In this document: positions 8,388 to 16,439 of the stretch, one piece after another
How the letters are laid out: every line of letters begins with the position of its first letter
How positions within the stretch are numbered: the first letter of the stretch is position 1
Source of the DNA: Streptomyces justiciae
GTDB lineage: Bacteria > Actinomycetota > Actinomycetes > Streptomycetales > Streptomycetaceae
Length of the DNA stretch: 64,000 nucleotides
Direction of reading: 5' to 3'
Assembly: GCF_015163075.1 (NCBI RefSeq)
Contig: NZ_JADDXU010000010.1
Location: 296,631-360,630 of the forward strand
Notes under the pieces: model-generated
Databases searched by the model: none
Seen by the model: only the letters and a program-made list of their open reading frames with translations
What the model was told of the DNA's origin: nothing
Translations under genes and position numbers: made by a program

Positions 8388-10541
8388 GTGCAGGCGCTGC
8401 GCGAGACGGATCCTCGGCACATCGGCCCGTACCGGGTGCTGGGCAGACTCGGCGCCGGTGGCATGGGCGAGGTGTATCTCGCCGAGGCGCCGGGCGGTCC
8501 GCGGCTGGCGGTGAAGGTGGTGCGGGCGGAGTACGCCGAGGACCGTACGTTCCGGGCCAGGTTCCGGCAGGAGGTGGGGGCCGCGCGGAGCGTCGGCGGC
8601 TCCGGGTCGTACGTCGCCCGGGTGGTGGACGCGGACACCGAGGGCGAACGCCCGTGGATGGCCACGGAGTTCATCGACGGGCCGAACCTGCGCGACGCCG
8701 TCCTCGAACACGGTGCGCTGCCCGTCGAACCGGTGTGGGTGCTGGCCGCGGCTCTCGGCGAGGCCCTCGGCGCGATCCACGCGCACGGCCTGGTGCACCG
8801 GGATCTCAAGCCGTCCAACATCCTGCTGGCGGCGGACGGGCCGCGGGTCATCGACTTCGGGGTCGTACGGGCCCTGGAGGCGACCGCGCTGACCCGGACC
8901 GGAACCGTCGTCGGTTCGGCGGGCTACCTCTCGCCCGAGCAGATCCGTACCCACGGCCGGGTGGGTCCGTCGAGCGACGTGTTCTCGCTGGGCGCGGTCC
9001 TCGCGTACGCCGCCGCAGGGCGGGACCCGTTCGGCGAGGGGCAGGACGCGGTGATCCTGATGCGTGTCGTCGCCCGCGACTTCGACCTGTCCGGCGTGCC
9101 GGAGGCCGTTCGTCCGCTCGTCGAGGCCTGTCTGCGCGAGGACCCGGCCGAACGGCCCACCCCTGCCGAGGTCGTCGAGGCGACGGGGTATGCGGCGCGG
9201 TCGCTGCCCGGGCGGTTGCGGCCGGGCTGGTTCACCGCTGCCGAGCCGGTCCGGGGCACCGAGCGGTGGCTGCCGGAGCGGGGCGCGGGAGAGGGCGACA
9301 GCAGGGTGGAGTACGTGGCCCCGCTGACGCTGCCGGACGGCCCGGCGCCACGGACACCGTCCCGGCGTCGCCTGTTACAGGGACTCGTGGCCGGGGCGTT
9401 GGTCGCGGGCGCCGGAACGGGCGGCTGGCTGTGGCTCCGGGACGGCGACTCCCGGGGCGGTGGTACGCAGAGCGGCCCGGGGGCCGCGACGTCGACCCGG
9501 TCCACGCCCCCGCCGCCGCAGCCCGCGGTGGTGGAGTGGGCCTACGGCACCTCGGAGATCGCCGAGGACGGCGGCCCCTGTGTCGGGCTGTCCCCCGACG
9601 GCCGTCTGGTCTGCTTCGGCGGGGTCGACGGCAGGCTGCACGCCGTCACCTGGGACGGCAGGGCGCGCTGGTACCCCGACCTGGGGGACCCGCCCCTGGG
9701 CGGCGGCGTGGTCGGGACACCCGTCGTCACGCGCGACGGCGCCTACTGCCTGCACGAGTTCGGCTCGCGGTTCTTCGCGCTCGACCTGAAGGGGCGGGTG
9801 CGCTGGAAACGGGTGTTCGACAAGGATCGGTACGGGGCGTTGCCGGTGGCGACGGACTTCCTGGTGATCCTGACCACCAGCCCGAGCGCGGACCAGGCGG
9901 CGATGCGGGCCTACCGGCCCGACGGAAGTCTCGCCTGGAGCACCCGGCTGCCCGATCAGGCGGCCGATCCTCCGGTGGTGGCGGACAGCGTGGTGTACAT
10001 CAACACCAGCAGAAAGCTGACCGCACTGGCCGCCGGGGACGGGACCAGGCTGTGGACGCGCGAGTTCGACAACGACTTCCCCGGCCGGCCGGCGCTCGTC
10101 GGCGAGACCCTCGTCGTCCCGGCCGCTCAGGCCGCGTACGGGCTCAGCCGCACGGGCGAGATCCTGTGGCAGCGCGCCAACACCGACCTCGACGACCCGG
10201 AGACCTTCGTCGCCTTCGGGGACCTGGCCATCGCCACGTGCCCCGGCCGGCTCGTGGCCGTCGATCCCCGCGACGGCTCCACGGCGTGGACGGTACGGGG
10301 TCCGGGCGACCTCGACCGGTACAGCGACCCGACCGTCCACGACAGCCTCGCCTACGTGTTCCTCGGCCACAGCACGCTGTACGTCGTGGACGGCAGCGGC
10401 GCGCAGACCCGCAGGCTGACCTTCCCCGACGATTCCCTCATGGCCGAGTACCGCCCGGTGATCGGCCCCCACCCCCGGCAGGGCCTGCACATGTACGTGG
10501 CCACCTCGAACGGCATCGCGGCCGTGAGCCTGACGGACTAG
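8388..10541 (+). CDS. Membrane-anchored Ser/Thr protein kinase with extracellular PQQ-type beta-propeller
   Basis: 717 residues from the GTG at 8388 (G-rich ribosome site GGGGGG upstream). The Hanks-type kinase domain covers about residues 12-275: glycine loop LGAGGMGEVYLA (21-32), catalytic Lys in LAVKVV (K43), HRDLKPSN catalytic loop, DFGV in place of DFG with ordinary spacing, and an SPEQ activation-segment end. After a linker, SRRRLLQGLVAGALVAGAG (about 325-345) is a single membrane segment with a twin-arginine-like RR. The C-terminal half repeats blades such as DGRLHAVTWDG and DGSLAWSTRL, typical of PQQ/WD-like propellers outside the membrane. A TTA codon at 9375-9377 is in frame, so full translation should need the bldA tRNA. 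It is divergent from the STAND gene and convergent with an F420-type gene (4-bp overlap). It is likely an autophosphorylating surface sensor; the ligand is unknown. Confidence 0.9.
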   Translation: MQALRETDPRHIGPYRVLGRLGAGGMGEVYLAEAPGGPRLAVKVVRAEYAEDRTFRARFRQEVGAARSVGGSGSYVARVVDADTEGERPWMATEFIDGPNLRDAVLEHGALPVEPVWVLAAALGEALGAIHAHGLVHRDLKPSNILLAADGPRVIDFGVVRALEATALTRTGTVVGSAGYLSPEQIRTHGRVGPSSDVFSLGAVLAYAAAGRDPFGEGQDAVILMRVVARDFDLSGVPEAVRPLVEACLREDPAERPTPAEVVEATGYAARSLPGRLRPGWFTAAEPVRGTERWLPERGAGEGDSRVEYVAPLTLPDGPAPRTPSRRRLLQGLVAGALVAGAGTGGWLWLRDGDSRGGGTQSGPGAATSTRSTPPPPQPAVVEWAYGTSEIAEDGGPCVGLSPDGRLVCFGGVDGRLHAVTWDGRARWYPDLGDPPLGGGVVGTPVVTRDGAYCLHEFGSRFFALDLKGRVRWKRVFDKDRYGALPVATDFLVILTTSPSADQAAMRAYRPDGSLAWSTRLPDQAADPPVVADSVVYINTSRKLTALAAGDGTRLWTREFDNDFPGRPALVGETLVVPAAQAAYGLSRTGEILWQRANTDLDDPETFVAFGDLAIATCPGRLVAVDPRDGSTAWTVRGPGDLDRYSDPTVHDSLAYVFLGHSTLYVVDGSGAQTRRLTFPDDSLMAEYRPVIGPHPRQGLHMYVATSNGIAAVSLTD

Positions 10542-10969
10542 TTGCCTCCCGCCGGGATCCCGTACGCCCGCTCGACCTTCAGCCGCAGCACCAGCCGCCG
10601 GTCGCGGACCATCGCGGCCCGGTAGTCGTCCCAGTCGGGGTGCTCACCCTGGACGTCGCGGTACAGCCGGATGAGCTCCTCCACGGTGTCGTCGTACGGG
10701 TCCTTCGCCACCGGGGACAGGTCGGCGGTGCCCTCGGCGACCGTGTACGCCCGCCGGTCGGGGCTGGTGACGTGGTACGAGGCCCGGGCGTCGCGGCGCA
10801 GGTTGCGGGTCTTGGCGCGGTCGTCGGTGATCGACACCCGGATGACGCCCTCGTCCGGGTAGTAGGCGTGGCTGACGTTCGACAGCTGGGGCCGGCCGTC
10901 CTTTTTGAGGGTGACCAGCACCCCGCCGTGTCCGGTGCCGAGCAACTGGAGCAGCGCGTTCTGAGTCAT
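10538..10969 (-). CDS. PPOX-class F420-dependent flavin-type oxidoreductase
   Basis: 143 residues from the ATG at 10967-10969. The split-barrel fold is recognised from GGVLVTLKKDGRPQLSNVSH, then VIRVSITDDRAKTRNLRRD and ASYHVTSPDRRAY, and the C-terminal EHPDWDDYRAAMVRDRRLVL. These segments are standard in actinobacterial PPOX-class F420-dependent enzymes (FDOR-B type). They reduce varied substrates such as biliverdin or xenobiotics with F420H2; the substrate is not predictable here. The 3' end overlaps the convergent kinase by 4 bp at a shared CTAG. Its upstream region is shared with the divergent TetR gene and contains the double operator at 11007-11047, so the same repressor may control it. 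Confidence 0.85.
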   Translation of the reverse strand: MTQNALLQLLGTGHGGVLVTLKKDGRPQLSNVSHAYYPDEGVIRVSITDDRAKTRNLRRDARASYHVTSPDRRAYTVAEGTADLSPVAKDPYDDTVEELIRLYRDVQGEHPDWDDYRAAMVRDRRLVLRLKVERAYGIPAGGN

Positions 10970-11006
10970 GCACGGATCAACTCCAGTACCGCCCACAACC
11001 ATTCCT

Positions 11007-11047
11007 GGTAGACAGTGCCTACCTCTGCTTGGTAGACACTGTCTATG
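11007..11047. promoter_or_regulatory. Double palindromic TetR operator overlapping the regulator's own start codon
   Basis: Site 1 (11007-11023) is GGTAGACAGTGCCTACC and site 2 (11031-11047) is GGTAGACACTGTCTATG. The core TAGACA-C-TGTCTA (11033-11045) is a perfect 13-bp palindrome, and the sites are 24 bp apart centre to centre. The ATG of the TetR gene is at 11045-11047, inside site 2. No Shine-Dalgarno sequence is visible, so the mRNA may be leaderless. Autoregulation and control of the divergent flavoprotein gene are inferred. Confidence 0.75.
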
Positions 11048-11623
11048 CATGAACCCGAGACCGGGCTGCGGGCCCGGCTGGTCGACGTCGGAGTGGAGTT
11101 GGTGGCCCGGGAGGGCGCCCAGGCGCTCACGCTGCGGGAGATCGCCCGTCGGGCGGGCGTCTCGCACGGGGCCCCGCGCCGCTATTTCCCGACCCACCTG
11201 GAGCTGCTGTCGGCCATCGCGCGGCGCGGCTTCGGTGAGCTGGCGGAGCGGGTGGCGACGGTGTCCGGTGACGGAACGGCGACTCCGCGCGCCCAGCTCA
11301 CCCGGCTCGCCGGCGCCTACCTGGCGTTCGCGCTGGAGAACCCCGGCATGTACGAGCTGATGTTCCGTCACGATCTGCTGGAGAGCGGCCATCTGGGCCT
11401 GCGGGACACCAGCCTGCCGCTCTTCGGGCGCCTGGTGGAGCTGGTCGGTCTCGTCCGTCCCGACGTGGACGCCCGCCTGGTCGCGGGCTCGTTGTGGGCG
11501 AACCTGCACGGCATCGCCCAGCTCTGGGGCTGGGGCAGTCTCCAACTGGCCACGGGCGCCGACGACTTCGTACCCCTGTTGCGGTCGGCCCTCGACGCGC
11601 ACCTCGGGCAGGAGGACGGATGA
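11045..11623 (+). CDS. TetR family transcriptional regulator of the adjacent MFS exporter
   Basis: 192 residues. The HTH occupies about residues 8-55: LVDVGVELVAREGAQALTLR, EIARRAGVSHGAPRRYFPTHLELLSAIA. The C-terminal domain has LAGAYLAFALENPGMYELMF, the WHG/TetR_C-like pattern often seen in regulators with small hydrophobic ligands. The start is inside an operator and without a ribosome site. The stop TGA overlaps the exporter ATG (ATGA at 11620-11623), so the two are translationally coupled. It is likely to repress its own operon and to be released by a compound that the exporter removes; the ligand is unknown. Confidence 0.88.
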   Translation: MHEPETGLRARLVDVGVELVAREGAQALTLREIARRAGVSHGAPRRYFPTHLELLSAIARRGFGELAERVATVSGDGTATPRAQLTRLAGAYLAFALENPGMYELMFRHDLLESGHLGLRDTSLPLFGRLVELVGLVRPDVDARLVAGSLWANLHGIAQLWGWGSLQLATGADDFVPLLRSALDAHLGQEDG

Positions 11624-12936
11624 ACCCGCGTCTCGCGCTCGCGAGCAGTGTCGTCGGCGCCGTGATCGTCGCCCTCGACGGCACCGTCCTCACCATCGCC
11701 CAGCCCACCCTGCAAAGCGACTTGGGGGCGTCGTACGCGCAGGTCCAGTGGACCAGCACCGGCTATCTCATCGCCGTGGCCGGGCTGTTGGTGTTCGCGG
11801 GGCGCCTCGGGGACCGGTACGGGCATCGACGGCTCTACGCGATCGGCATGCTCGGGTTCGGGGCCGCGTCGGCGGGCATCGGGCTGGCGCCCGGGATCGG
11901 CTGGGTGGTCGGACTCCGCGTCGTACAGGGGGTGTTCGGGGCGCTGCTGCAACCCGCCACGCTCGGCATGCTGCGGGCCGCGTATGCGCAGGACCGGCTG
12001 CGCACGCCGATCGCGGTACGGACCGCGGCCATCGGGGTGTCGGCCGCGGTGGGGCCGCTGGTGGGCGGGGTGCTGGTGGCCGGGCCCGGATGGCGGGCGG
12101 TGTTCTTCCTCAACGTCGTTCCGGCGCTGGTGTTCGGGCTGCTCGCGCTCGCCGGACGGGAGCCGGTGCGCGCGGCGCCGGTACGGCTGGACGTGCCGGG
12201 TGCCCTGCTGCTCGCGGTGACGCTGGGCTTCCTGGTCCACGCGCTGGTGTCCTTGCAGTGGCTCGGGTTGGCCGCTTCCCTGGTCACGGGTGCGGCCTTC
12301 CTGCGCCACGAACGCCGTACCGCGAGCCCGCTCCTCCCCCGAGCCGTCGCCGGACCGGCGCTCGGGGTGCTGGTCGCCGCCTCGGCCGCGCTGTCGGGCA
12401 CCCTGTTCGTGAGCACGTACACCCTCCAGTACACGCTCGGTCTCGATCCGCTCGAAAGCGCCCTGCGCTGCCTGCCGTTGGCGGTGCTGATGGTGGCCGC
12501 CGCGCCGGTGTGCGCGATCCTGCTGCGCCGGGTGGGAGCCCGGCGTACGGCGGTGACCGCGATGGGCGTCCTCGCGGCGGGTGTTCTGATGCTGGACACG
12601 GCTACGGGCAAGTTCGCGCTCTGCGCCGGATTCGCCCTGCTGGGCGCCGGGTTCGGCACGGTGATGGTGGCGGCCACCCATGTCGTCGTACGGCACAGTC
12701 CCGTCGAGTCGGCCGGGGTGGCGGGCGGGCTCCAGCAGACCGCGATGAACGTCGGGCCCACGCTGGGCGTGGCCGTGGCGACCACCCTGATGGGGCACGG
12801 GGCGCTGGTGGTTCTCGCCGGGGTGGCGGTCGTCGGGGCGGTGGCGAGCGGGGTGCTGCCGGGGCGGTCGGCGCCCGCCACGCCGGCCGATCATGGCCGG
12901 ACGCAGGGACGTTCACGGGTTGCTGAGCGACGATGA
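11620..12936 (+). CDS. MFS drug-type exporter (DHA2/EmrB-QacA-like)
   Basis: 438 residues from the ATG at 11620, with GGAGGA 5 nt upstream. The N-terminus ASSVVGAVIVALDGTVLTIA with the motif D-x-T-[IV] in the first helix is typical of DHA2 drug:H+ antiporters. It is followed by AGRLGDRYGHRRLYAIG (motif A) and GPLVGGVLVAGPGWRAVFFLN (motif C). At 438 residues it is shorter than usual 14-helix DHA2 proteins; about 12 hydrophobic segments are seen. It is co-transcribed with the TetR regulator by a 4-bp overlap. Substrate is unknown; efflux of a toxic compound or metabolite is inferred. Confidence 0.88.
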   Translation: MNPRLALASSVVGAVIVALDGTVLTIAQPTLQSDLGASYAQVQWTSTGYLIAVAGLLVFAGRLGDRYGHRRLYAIGMLGFGAASAGIGLAPGIGWVVGLRVVQGVFGALLQPATLGMLRAAYAQDRLRTPIAVRTAAIGVSAAVGPLVGGVLVAGPGWRAVFFLNVVPALVFGLLALAGREPVRAAPVRLDVPGALLLAVTLGFLVHALVSLQWLGLAASLVTGAAFLRHERRTASPLLPRAVAGPALGVLVAASAALSGTLFVSTYTLQYTLGLDPLESALRCLPLAVLMVAAAPVCAILLRRVGARRTAVTAMGVLAAGVLMLDTATGKFALCAGFALLGAGFGTVMVAATHVVVRHSPVESAGVAGGLQQTAMNVGPTLGVAVATTLMGHGALVVLAGVAVVGAVASGVLPGRSAPATPADHGRTQGRSRVAERR

Positions 12937-13000
12937 GGTCTGAGGTCGCGGCGGCTGGGTATGCCGGATCGCACCTCGACGAACGTTTCGGAGGAGAGCG

Positions 13001-14230
13001 ATGGCACAGCTGCGGCAAGAGGTGGACCCGACCGAGGTCGGACTGGACGCGAAGGCGCTGGACCGCCTCGACCAGCACGTCGCCCACTACGTCGACGAAG
13101 GGCGCCTGCCGGGCTTCCTCGTGGCCGTCGCCCGCGGCGGCCGGGTCGCCCACCTCACCACGCACGGCCGACGCGACCTGGCGGCCGGGCTGCCCGTCAC
13201 CCCCGACACCCTGTGGCGGATCTACTCCATGACCAAGCCGGTCACCTCGGTGGCCGCGCTCCTCCTGATGGAGGAGGGAAAGCTGTCGCTGGACGACCCG
13301 GTGGCCCGGCATGTGCCCGCCTTCGCCGGCATACAGGTCTACGAGAGCGGCTCGGGCGCCGACGTCCGGACCCGCCCCGCCGCACAGCCGGTGCTGATCC
13401 GGCATCTGATGACCCACACCGCGGGCCTGACCTTCGCCTCGTACCGTGCCCACCCGGTCGACGCCCTGTACCGGCAGGCCGACCTGGAGTCGTCCGTGGT
13501 GCCGGGTACGACGCTGGCCGAGACGGTCGACGTGTACGCGAGCCTGCCGCTCCAGTTCGAGCCGGGCACGCAGTGGAACTACTCGGTCGCCACCAATGTG
13601 CTGGGGCGCGTCATCGAGGTGGTGTCCGGACAGCCGCTCGACGAGTTCTTCGCCGAGCGGATCTTCCGGCCGCTGGGGATGCCCGACGCCGGGTTCTGTG
13701 TGAGCGACGAACAGGCGGGCAGGCTCGCCGAGTTGTACGGCGAGACCGACGGCGGTGGTATCGAGCCGATCGCCGGGCTGCCGCTGCGCGGACGTCCCCG
13801 CTTCCTGTCCGGCAGCGGCGGCATGGTGGCCTCGGCGTACGACGTCCACCGGTTCATGGAGCTGCTGCGGCGCCGCGGCGAACTCGACGGCGTACGGCTG
13901 CTGTCCGCCGCGACGGTGGACCTGATGACCTCCAACCACCTTCCCGGCGGCGTCGACCTGCGCACCTTCGGCAGCAGGCCCGCCCATGACGAACCCGGCA
14001 ACGACGGCGTCGGTTTCGGCCTCGGCGTCTCCGTGGTGATCGACCCGGAGCGCACCAAGGCCCCCACGAGCCTGGGCATGTTCGGCTGGAGCGGGGTCGC
14101 CACGACGACGTTCTGGGTCGACCCGCGCCGCGATCTGACGGTGCAGTTCATGACGCAGGTCCGGCCCAAGGGCTCGCACACGCTCTATCCCGAGCTGAAG
14201 CGGCTGGTGCACGAGGCCGTGACGGACTGA
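13001..14230 (+). CDS. Serine hydrolase, beta-lactamase/esterase class C fold (EstB-like)
   Basis: 409 residues from the ATG at 13001, with GGAGGAG 4 nt upstream. The SxxK motif is S76-M-T-K79 in LWRIYSMTKPVTSVAAL, and the second motif is Y195-S-V in QWNYSVATN, as in family VIII esterases. LMTHTAGLTF and GLGVSVV/FGWSGVATTTFWVDP complete the penicillin-binding-protein-like fold, the last segment standing for the KTG-type strand. No signal peptide is visible, so it is likely cytoplasmic and acts on a small ester. It ends one base before the convergent saccharopine-reductase-like gene. It is 64 bp after the exporter, so read-through is possible. Confidence 0.85.
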   Translation: MAQLRQEVDPTEVGLDAKALDRLDQHVAHYVDEGRLPGFLVAVARGGRVAHLTTHGRRDLAAGLPVTPDTLWRIYSMTKPVTSVAALLLMEEGKLSLDDPVARHVPAFAGIQVYESGSGADVRTRPAAQPVLIRHLMTHTAGLTFASYRAHPVDALYRQADLESSVVPGTTLAETVDVYASLPLQFEPGTQWNYSVATNVLGRVIEVVSGQPLDEFFAERIFRPLGMPDAGFCVSDEQAGRLAELYGETDGGGIEPIAGLPLRGRPRFLSGSGGMVASAYDVHRFMELLRRRGELDGVRLLSAATVDLMTSNHLPGGVDLRTFGSRPAHDEPGNDGVGFGLGVSVVIDPERTKAPTSLGMFGWSGVATTTFWVDPRRDLTVQFMTQVRPKGSHTLYPELKRLVHEAVTD

Positions 14231-15385
14231 TCAGGAATCCACCCGCAGGGTGAAGCCGACTCCCTCCAGGGCGAGTTCACGCAGCCACTCCTCCGACCGT
14301 GCCGCCGTCTCGGCGGCACGGTTCAGGCCGGGCGGCAGGGAGCCGTCCAGGACGTGACGGACGCCGAGGGCGAGGGTGCGGGAGACGCAGCGGGCCATCG
14401 CGCTCTCCTCCTCGTCCCCGGTCAGGTCGAGCAGATAGCTGCCCGACCAGGCCTGCCCCGCCGGACCGGCCACGTCCAGCGACACGACCAAGACCACCCG
14501 GTCCCGGTCGGCGTCCGTGGTCGGGTAGGTGGCCGCCAATTCCTGGGCCAGGGCGGCGATCCGGGCGTCGTCCCCCGCCTTCAGCTCCTCGAAGACATCG
14601 CCCCAGGCCTCCAGCCAGCCCTCCAGGCGCAGGGTGCCCCGGACGAAGGTCTGCGGTTTCCAGGCGGCCGGCATGCCGTACTGCTCGACGAAGGGCACGC
14701 TGTCGCGGTTCGGGTAGACCTCGAAGGTCTCCCCGTCGACGACGTGCCGCCGGGTCGCCTCCCACGGCCGCGCTGCGGTGGTCTCGGCGCCGTCCGCGAG
14801 GTAACGGGCGGGCGAGCGCAGGGCGTTGAGGACACCGAGGGGCGCCCAGCTGAAGCGGTACCTGAAGTCGTTCGGCACCGCGGGGATGCCGCCGCAGTAC
14901 GAGGTGAGGCGGTACGAGGCCGCCGTGCCGTCGCCGATCGCGTCCCGGGCGCGGGCCACGAGGCTGTGCGCGAAGAGGTGGTCGATGCCCGGGTCGAGCC
15001 CGGCCTCGGTGAGGACGACGAGCCCGGCCGCGGCGGCAGCGGGGACCTGCTCCAGGACCGCGTCCGACACATAGCTGGAGCAGGCGAAGTGGGCCCGCGA
15101 GGCGACGCACACCGCGAGGATCTCGGCGTGCTCGGGCGCGGGCAGCATCGACACGACGACGTCCCCGGGCGCGAGGGCGGCCGTCAGCTTGTCCAGCGTG
15201 TAGGCGCGGGGCTCGGCGCGTCCGGTGAGGCCCAGCCGGTCGAGGGCCTCGGCCGCGCGTTCCTCGGTGCGATGCCAGACCCGCACCCGCTGGGCGCTCT
15301 CGCACAGCTTCGCCAGTCCGCTGCCCGTGGACAGTCCGGTGCCGATCCAGTGGACGGTGCCACTCGCGGGAACCAGGTCAGTCAT
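14231..15385 (-). CDS. Saccharopine dehydrogenase/reductase-like NAD(P)-dependent enzyme
   Basis: 384 residues. Near the N-terminus VHWIGTGLSTGSGLAKLCES is the nucleotide-binding strand-turn-helix. SMLPAPEHAEILAVCVASRA and LTEAGLDPGIDHLFAHSLV are the standard blocks of the saccharopine dehydrogenase NADP(glutamate-forming) family. SYCGGIPA...NDFRYRFSW is the substrate-domain block. It is the last gene of a three-gene overlapping operon, sharing 8 bp with the LYS1-like gene. Likely reaction: reversible conversion between aminoadipate semialdehyde plus glutamate and saccharopine, or a related opine-like step. The exact direction is inferred. Confidence 0.82.
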   Translation of the reverse strand: MTDLVPASGTVHWIGTGLSTGSGLAKLCESAQRVRVWHRTEERAAEALDRLGLTGRAEPRAYTLDKLTAALAPGDVVVSMLPAPEHAEILAVCVASRAHFACSSYVSDAVLEQVPAAAAAGLVVLTEAGLDPGIDHLFAHSLVARARDAIGDGTAASYRLTSYCGGIPAVPNDFRYRFSWAPLGVLNALRSPARYLADGAETTAARPWEATRRHVVDGETFEVYPNRDSVPFVEQYGMPAAWKPQTFVRGTLRLEGWLEAWGDVFEELKAGDDARIAALAQELAATYPTTDADRDRVVLVVSLDVAGPAGQAWSGSYLLDLTGDEEESAMARCVSRTLALGVRHVLDGSLPPGLNRAAETAARSEEWLRELALEGVGFTLRVDS

Positions 15386-16439
15386 GCGGCAACTCTCCTT
15401 CTACGATGCCGTGTTCGCGGCTCGCCTGATGGAACCGGTCCCGAGCGCGCCCCCATGGCCCGCCGGTCCCGAAGTCGAGCAGCAGGGGCAGCAGCGAGGC
15501 GGAGAAGTCCTCGCTGGACTCCCTCGGCAGCAGCGAGGGCAGGTTGTCGATGGCGATCAGGTCGAGCGGGGGTTCCTTGCGCAGCCGCCGTACCGGCTCG
15601 GTCCACTCGGTGGTGCGGTCGTAGACCGGCAGGACGTTGAGGGGCGAGCCGACGTCGCAGGTGACGTCGGAGAGGGTGCGCAGCCGGCGGGCCGGGTCGT
15701 CGAGGTCGGCCTCGCGGACGAAGGGCGGGACGGGGGTCGTGGCGAGGACGCAGTTGACCAGCACGTCGTGGGCGAGGAGGGCCGGCCGGTCCAGGTTCCG
15801 GGTCTCGTCGAGGTCCCAGCAGGTGGGCTCGACACCGGCCGTCTGGAAGGCCCCGCGGGCGCCGCGGCCGCTGCGGCCGAGGGCGCCGATCACCAGCGCG
15901 GTGAAGTCCGTGTCCCCGGCGGCGGGGCGGAGGGTGTCGTCCAGCTCCTCCTTCGAGGTGGGCGTCAGCGGCGCGGCCAGTTGGCCTCGCTGTTGGAGCA
16001 CCGCGAGGGCGGCGCCCAGGTATCCGGCCCAGTAGCCGAAGGCGGCGAGCCTGCGACCGGTGTCGTCCACCAGGTACTCCAGGTCGAGGATCGTCCCGCC
16101 CCCGGCGGCGAACCGGCGCAGCAGGTCGGCGGCGCCCGGCTGCCGCTTGTAGGCGTGGCCGAAGAAGATGTGCCGGTGCGCCAACCGGTCAGGACCGTCG
16201 GGGAGTTCCTTCAGGCCGAGGATCACGGTCTCCGACGGCGCCGACACCCACGACCCCGCGGCGGCGACGCGGGCGCCGACCGCCTCGTACTCCTCGATCG
16301 GGAAGATCCGCTGCGGGGACTCCTCGACGGTCAGGGTCACCCCGCTCTCGACGAGCCGCCGGGCGTCGGACGGCACGATCGGGGTGCGTCGCTCGGTGGG
16401 ACGGACCTCGTGGCGCAGCCACAGATGGAGCTCGGTCAT
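15378..16439 (-). CDS. Saccharopine dehydrogenase (L-lysine-forming, LYS1-like)
   Basis: 353 residues. The N-terminal AlaDH/PNT-type domain starts ELHLWLRHEVRPTERRTPIV, with the ERR-P pattern of saccharopine and alanine dehydrogenases. KELPDG, HIFFGHAYK and ILDLEYLVDD are recognisable LYS1 blocks. VIGALGRSGRGARGAF is the NAD-binding glycine motif. It overlaps the upstream oxidase by 4 bp (ATGA) and the downstream reductase-like gene by 8 bp. In fungi this enzyme makes lysine, but bacteria use it in lysine degradation. With an adjacent FAD amine oxidase, lysine or pipecolate catabolism is the likely setting (inference). Confidence 0.85.
   Translation of the reverse strand: MTELHLWLRHEVRPTERRTPIVPSDARRLVESGVTLTVEESPQRIFPIEEYEAVGARVAAAGSWVSAPSETVILGLKELPDGPDRLAHRHIFFGHAYKRQPGAADLLRRFAAGGGTILDLEYLVDDTGRRLAAFGYWAGYLGAALAVLQQRGQLAAPLTPTSKEELDDTLRPAAGDTDFTALVIGALGRSGRGARGAFQTAGVEPTCWDLDETRNLDRPALLAHDVLVNCVLATTPVPPFVREADLDDPARRLRTLSDVTCDVGSPLNVLPVYDRTTEWTEPVRRLRKEPPLDLIAIDNLPSLLPRESSEDFSASLLPLLLDFGTGGPWGRARDRFHQASREHGIVEGELPHD

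Noticed and set aside
7874..11011. A 1,045-codon open frame over the kinase and F420-type genes
   Set aside because: Out of phase with the kinase whose motifs are unmistakable; the translated product is Arg/Gly/Pro-rich and without any domain.
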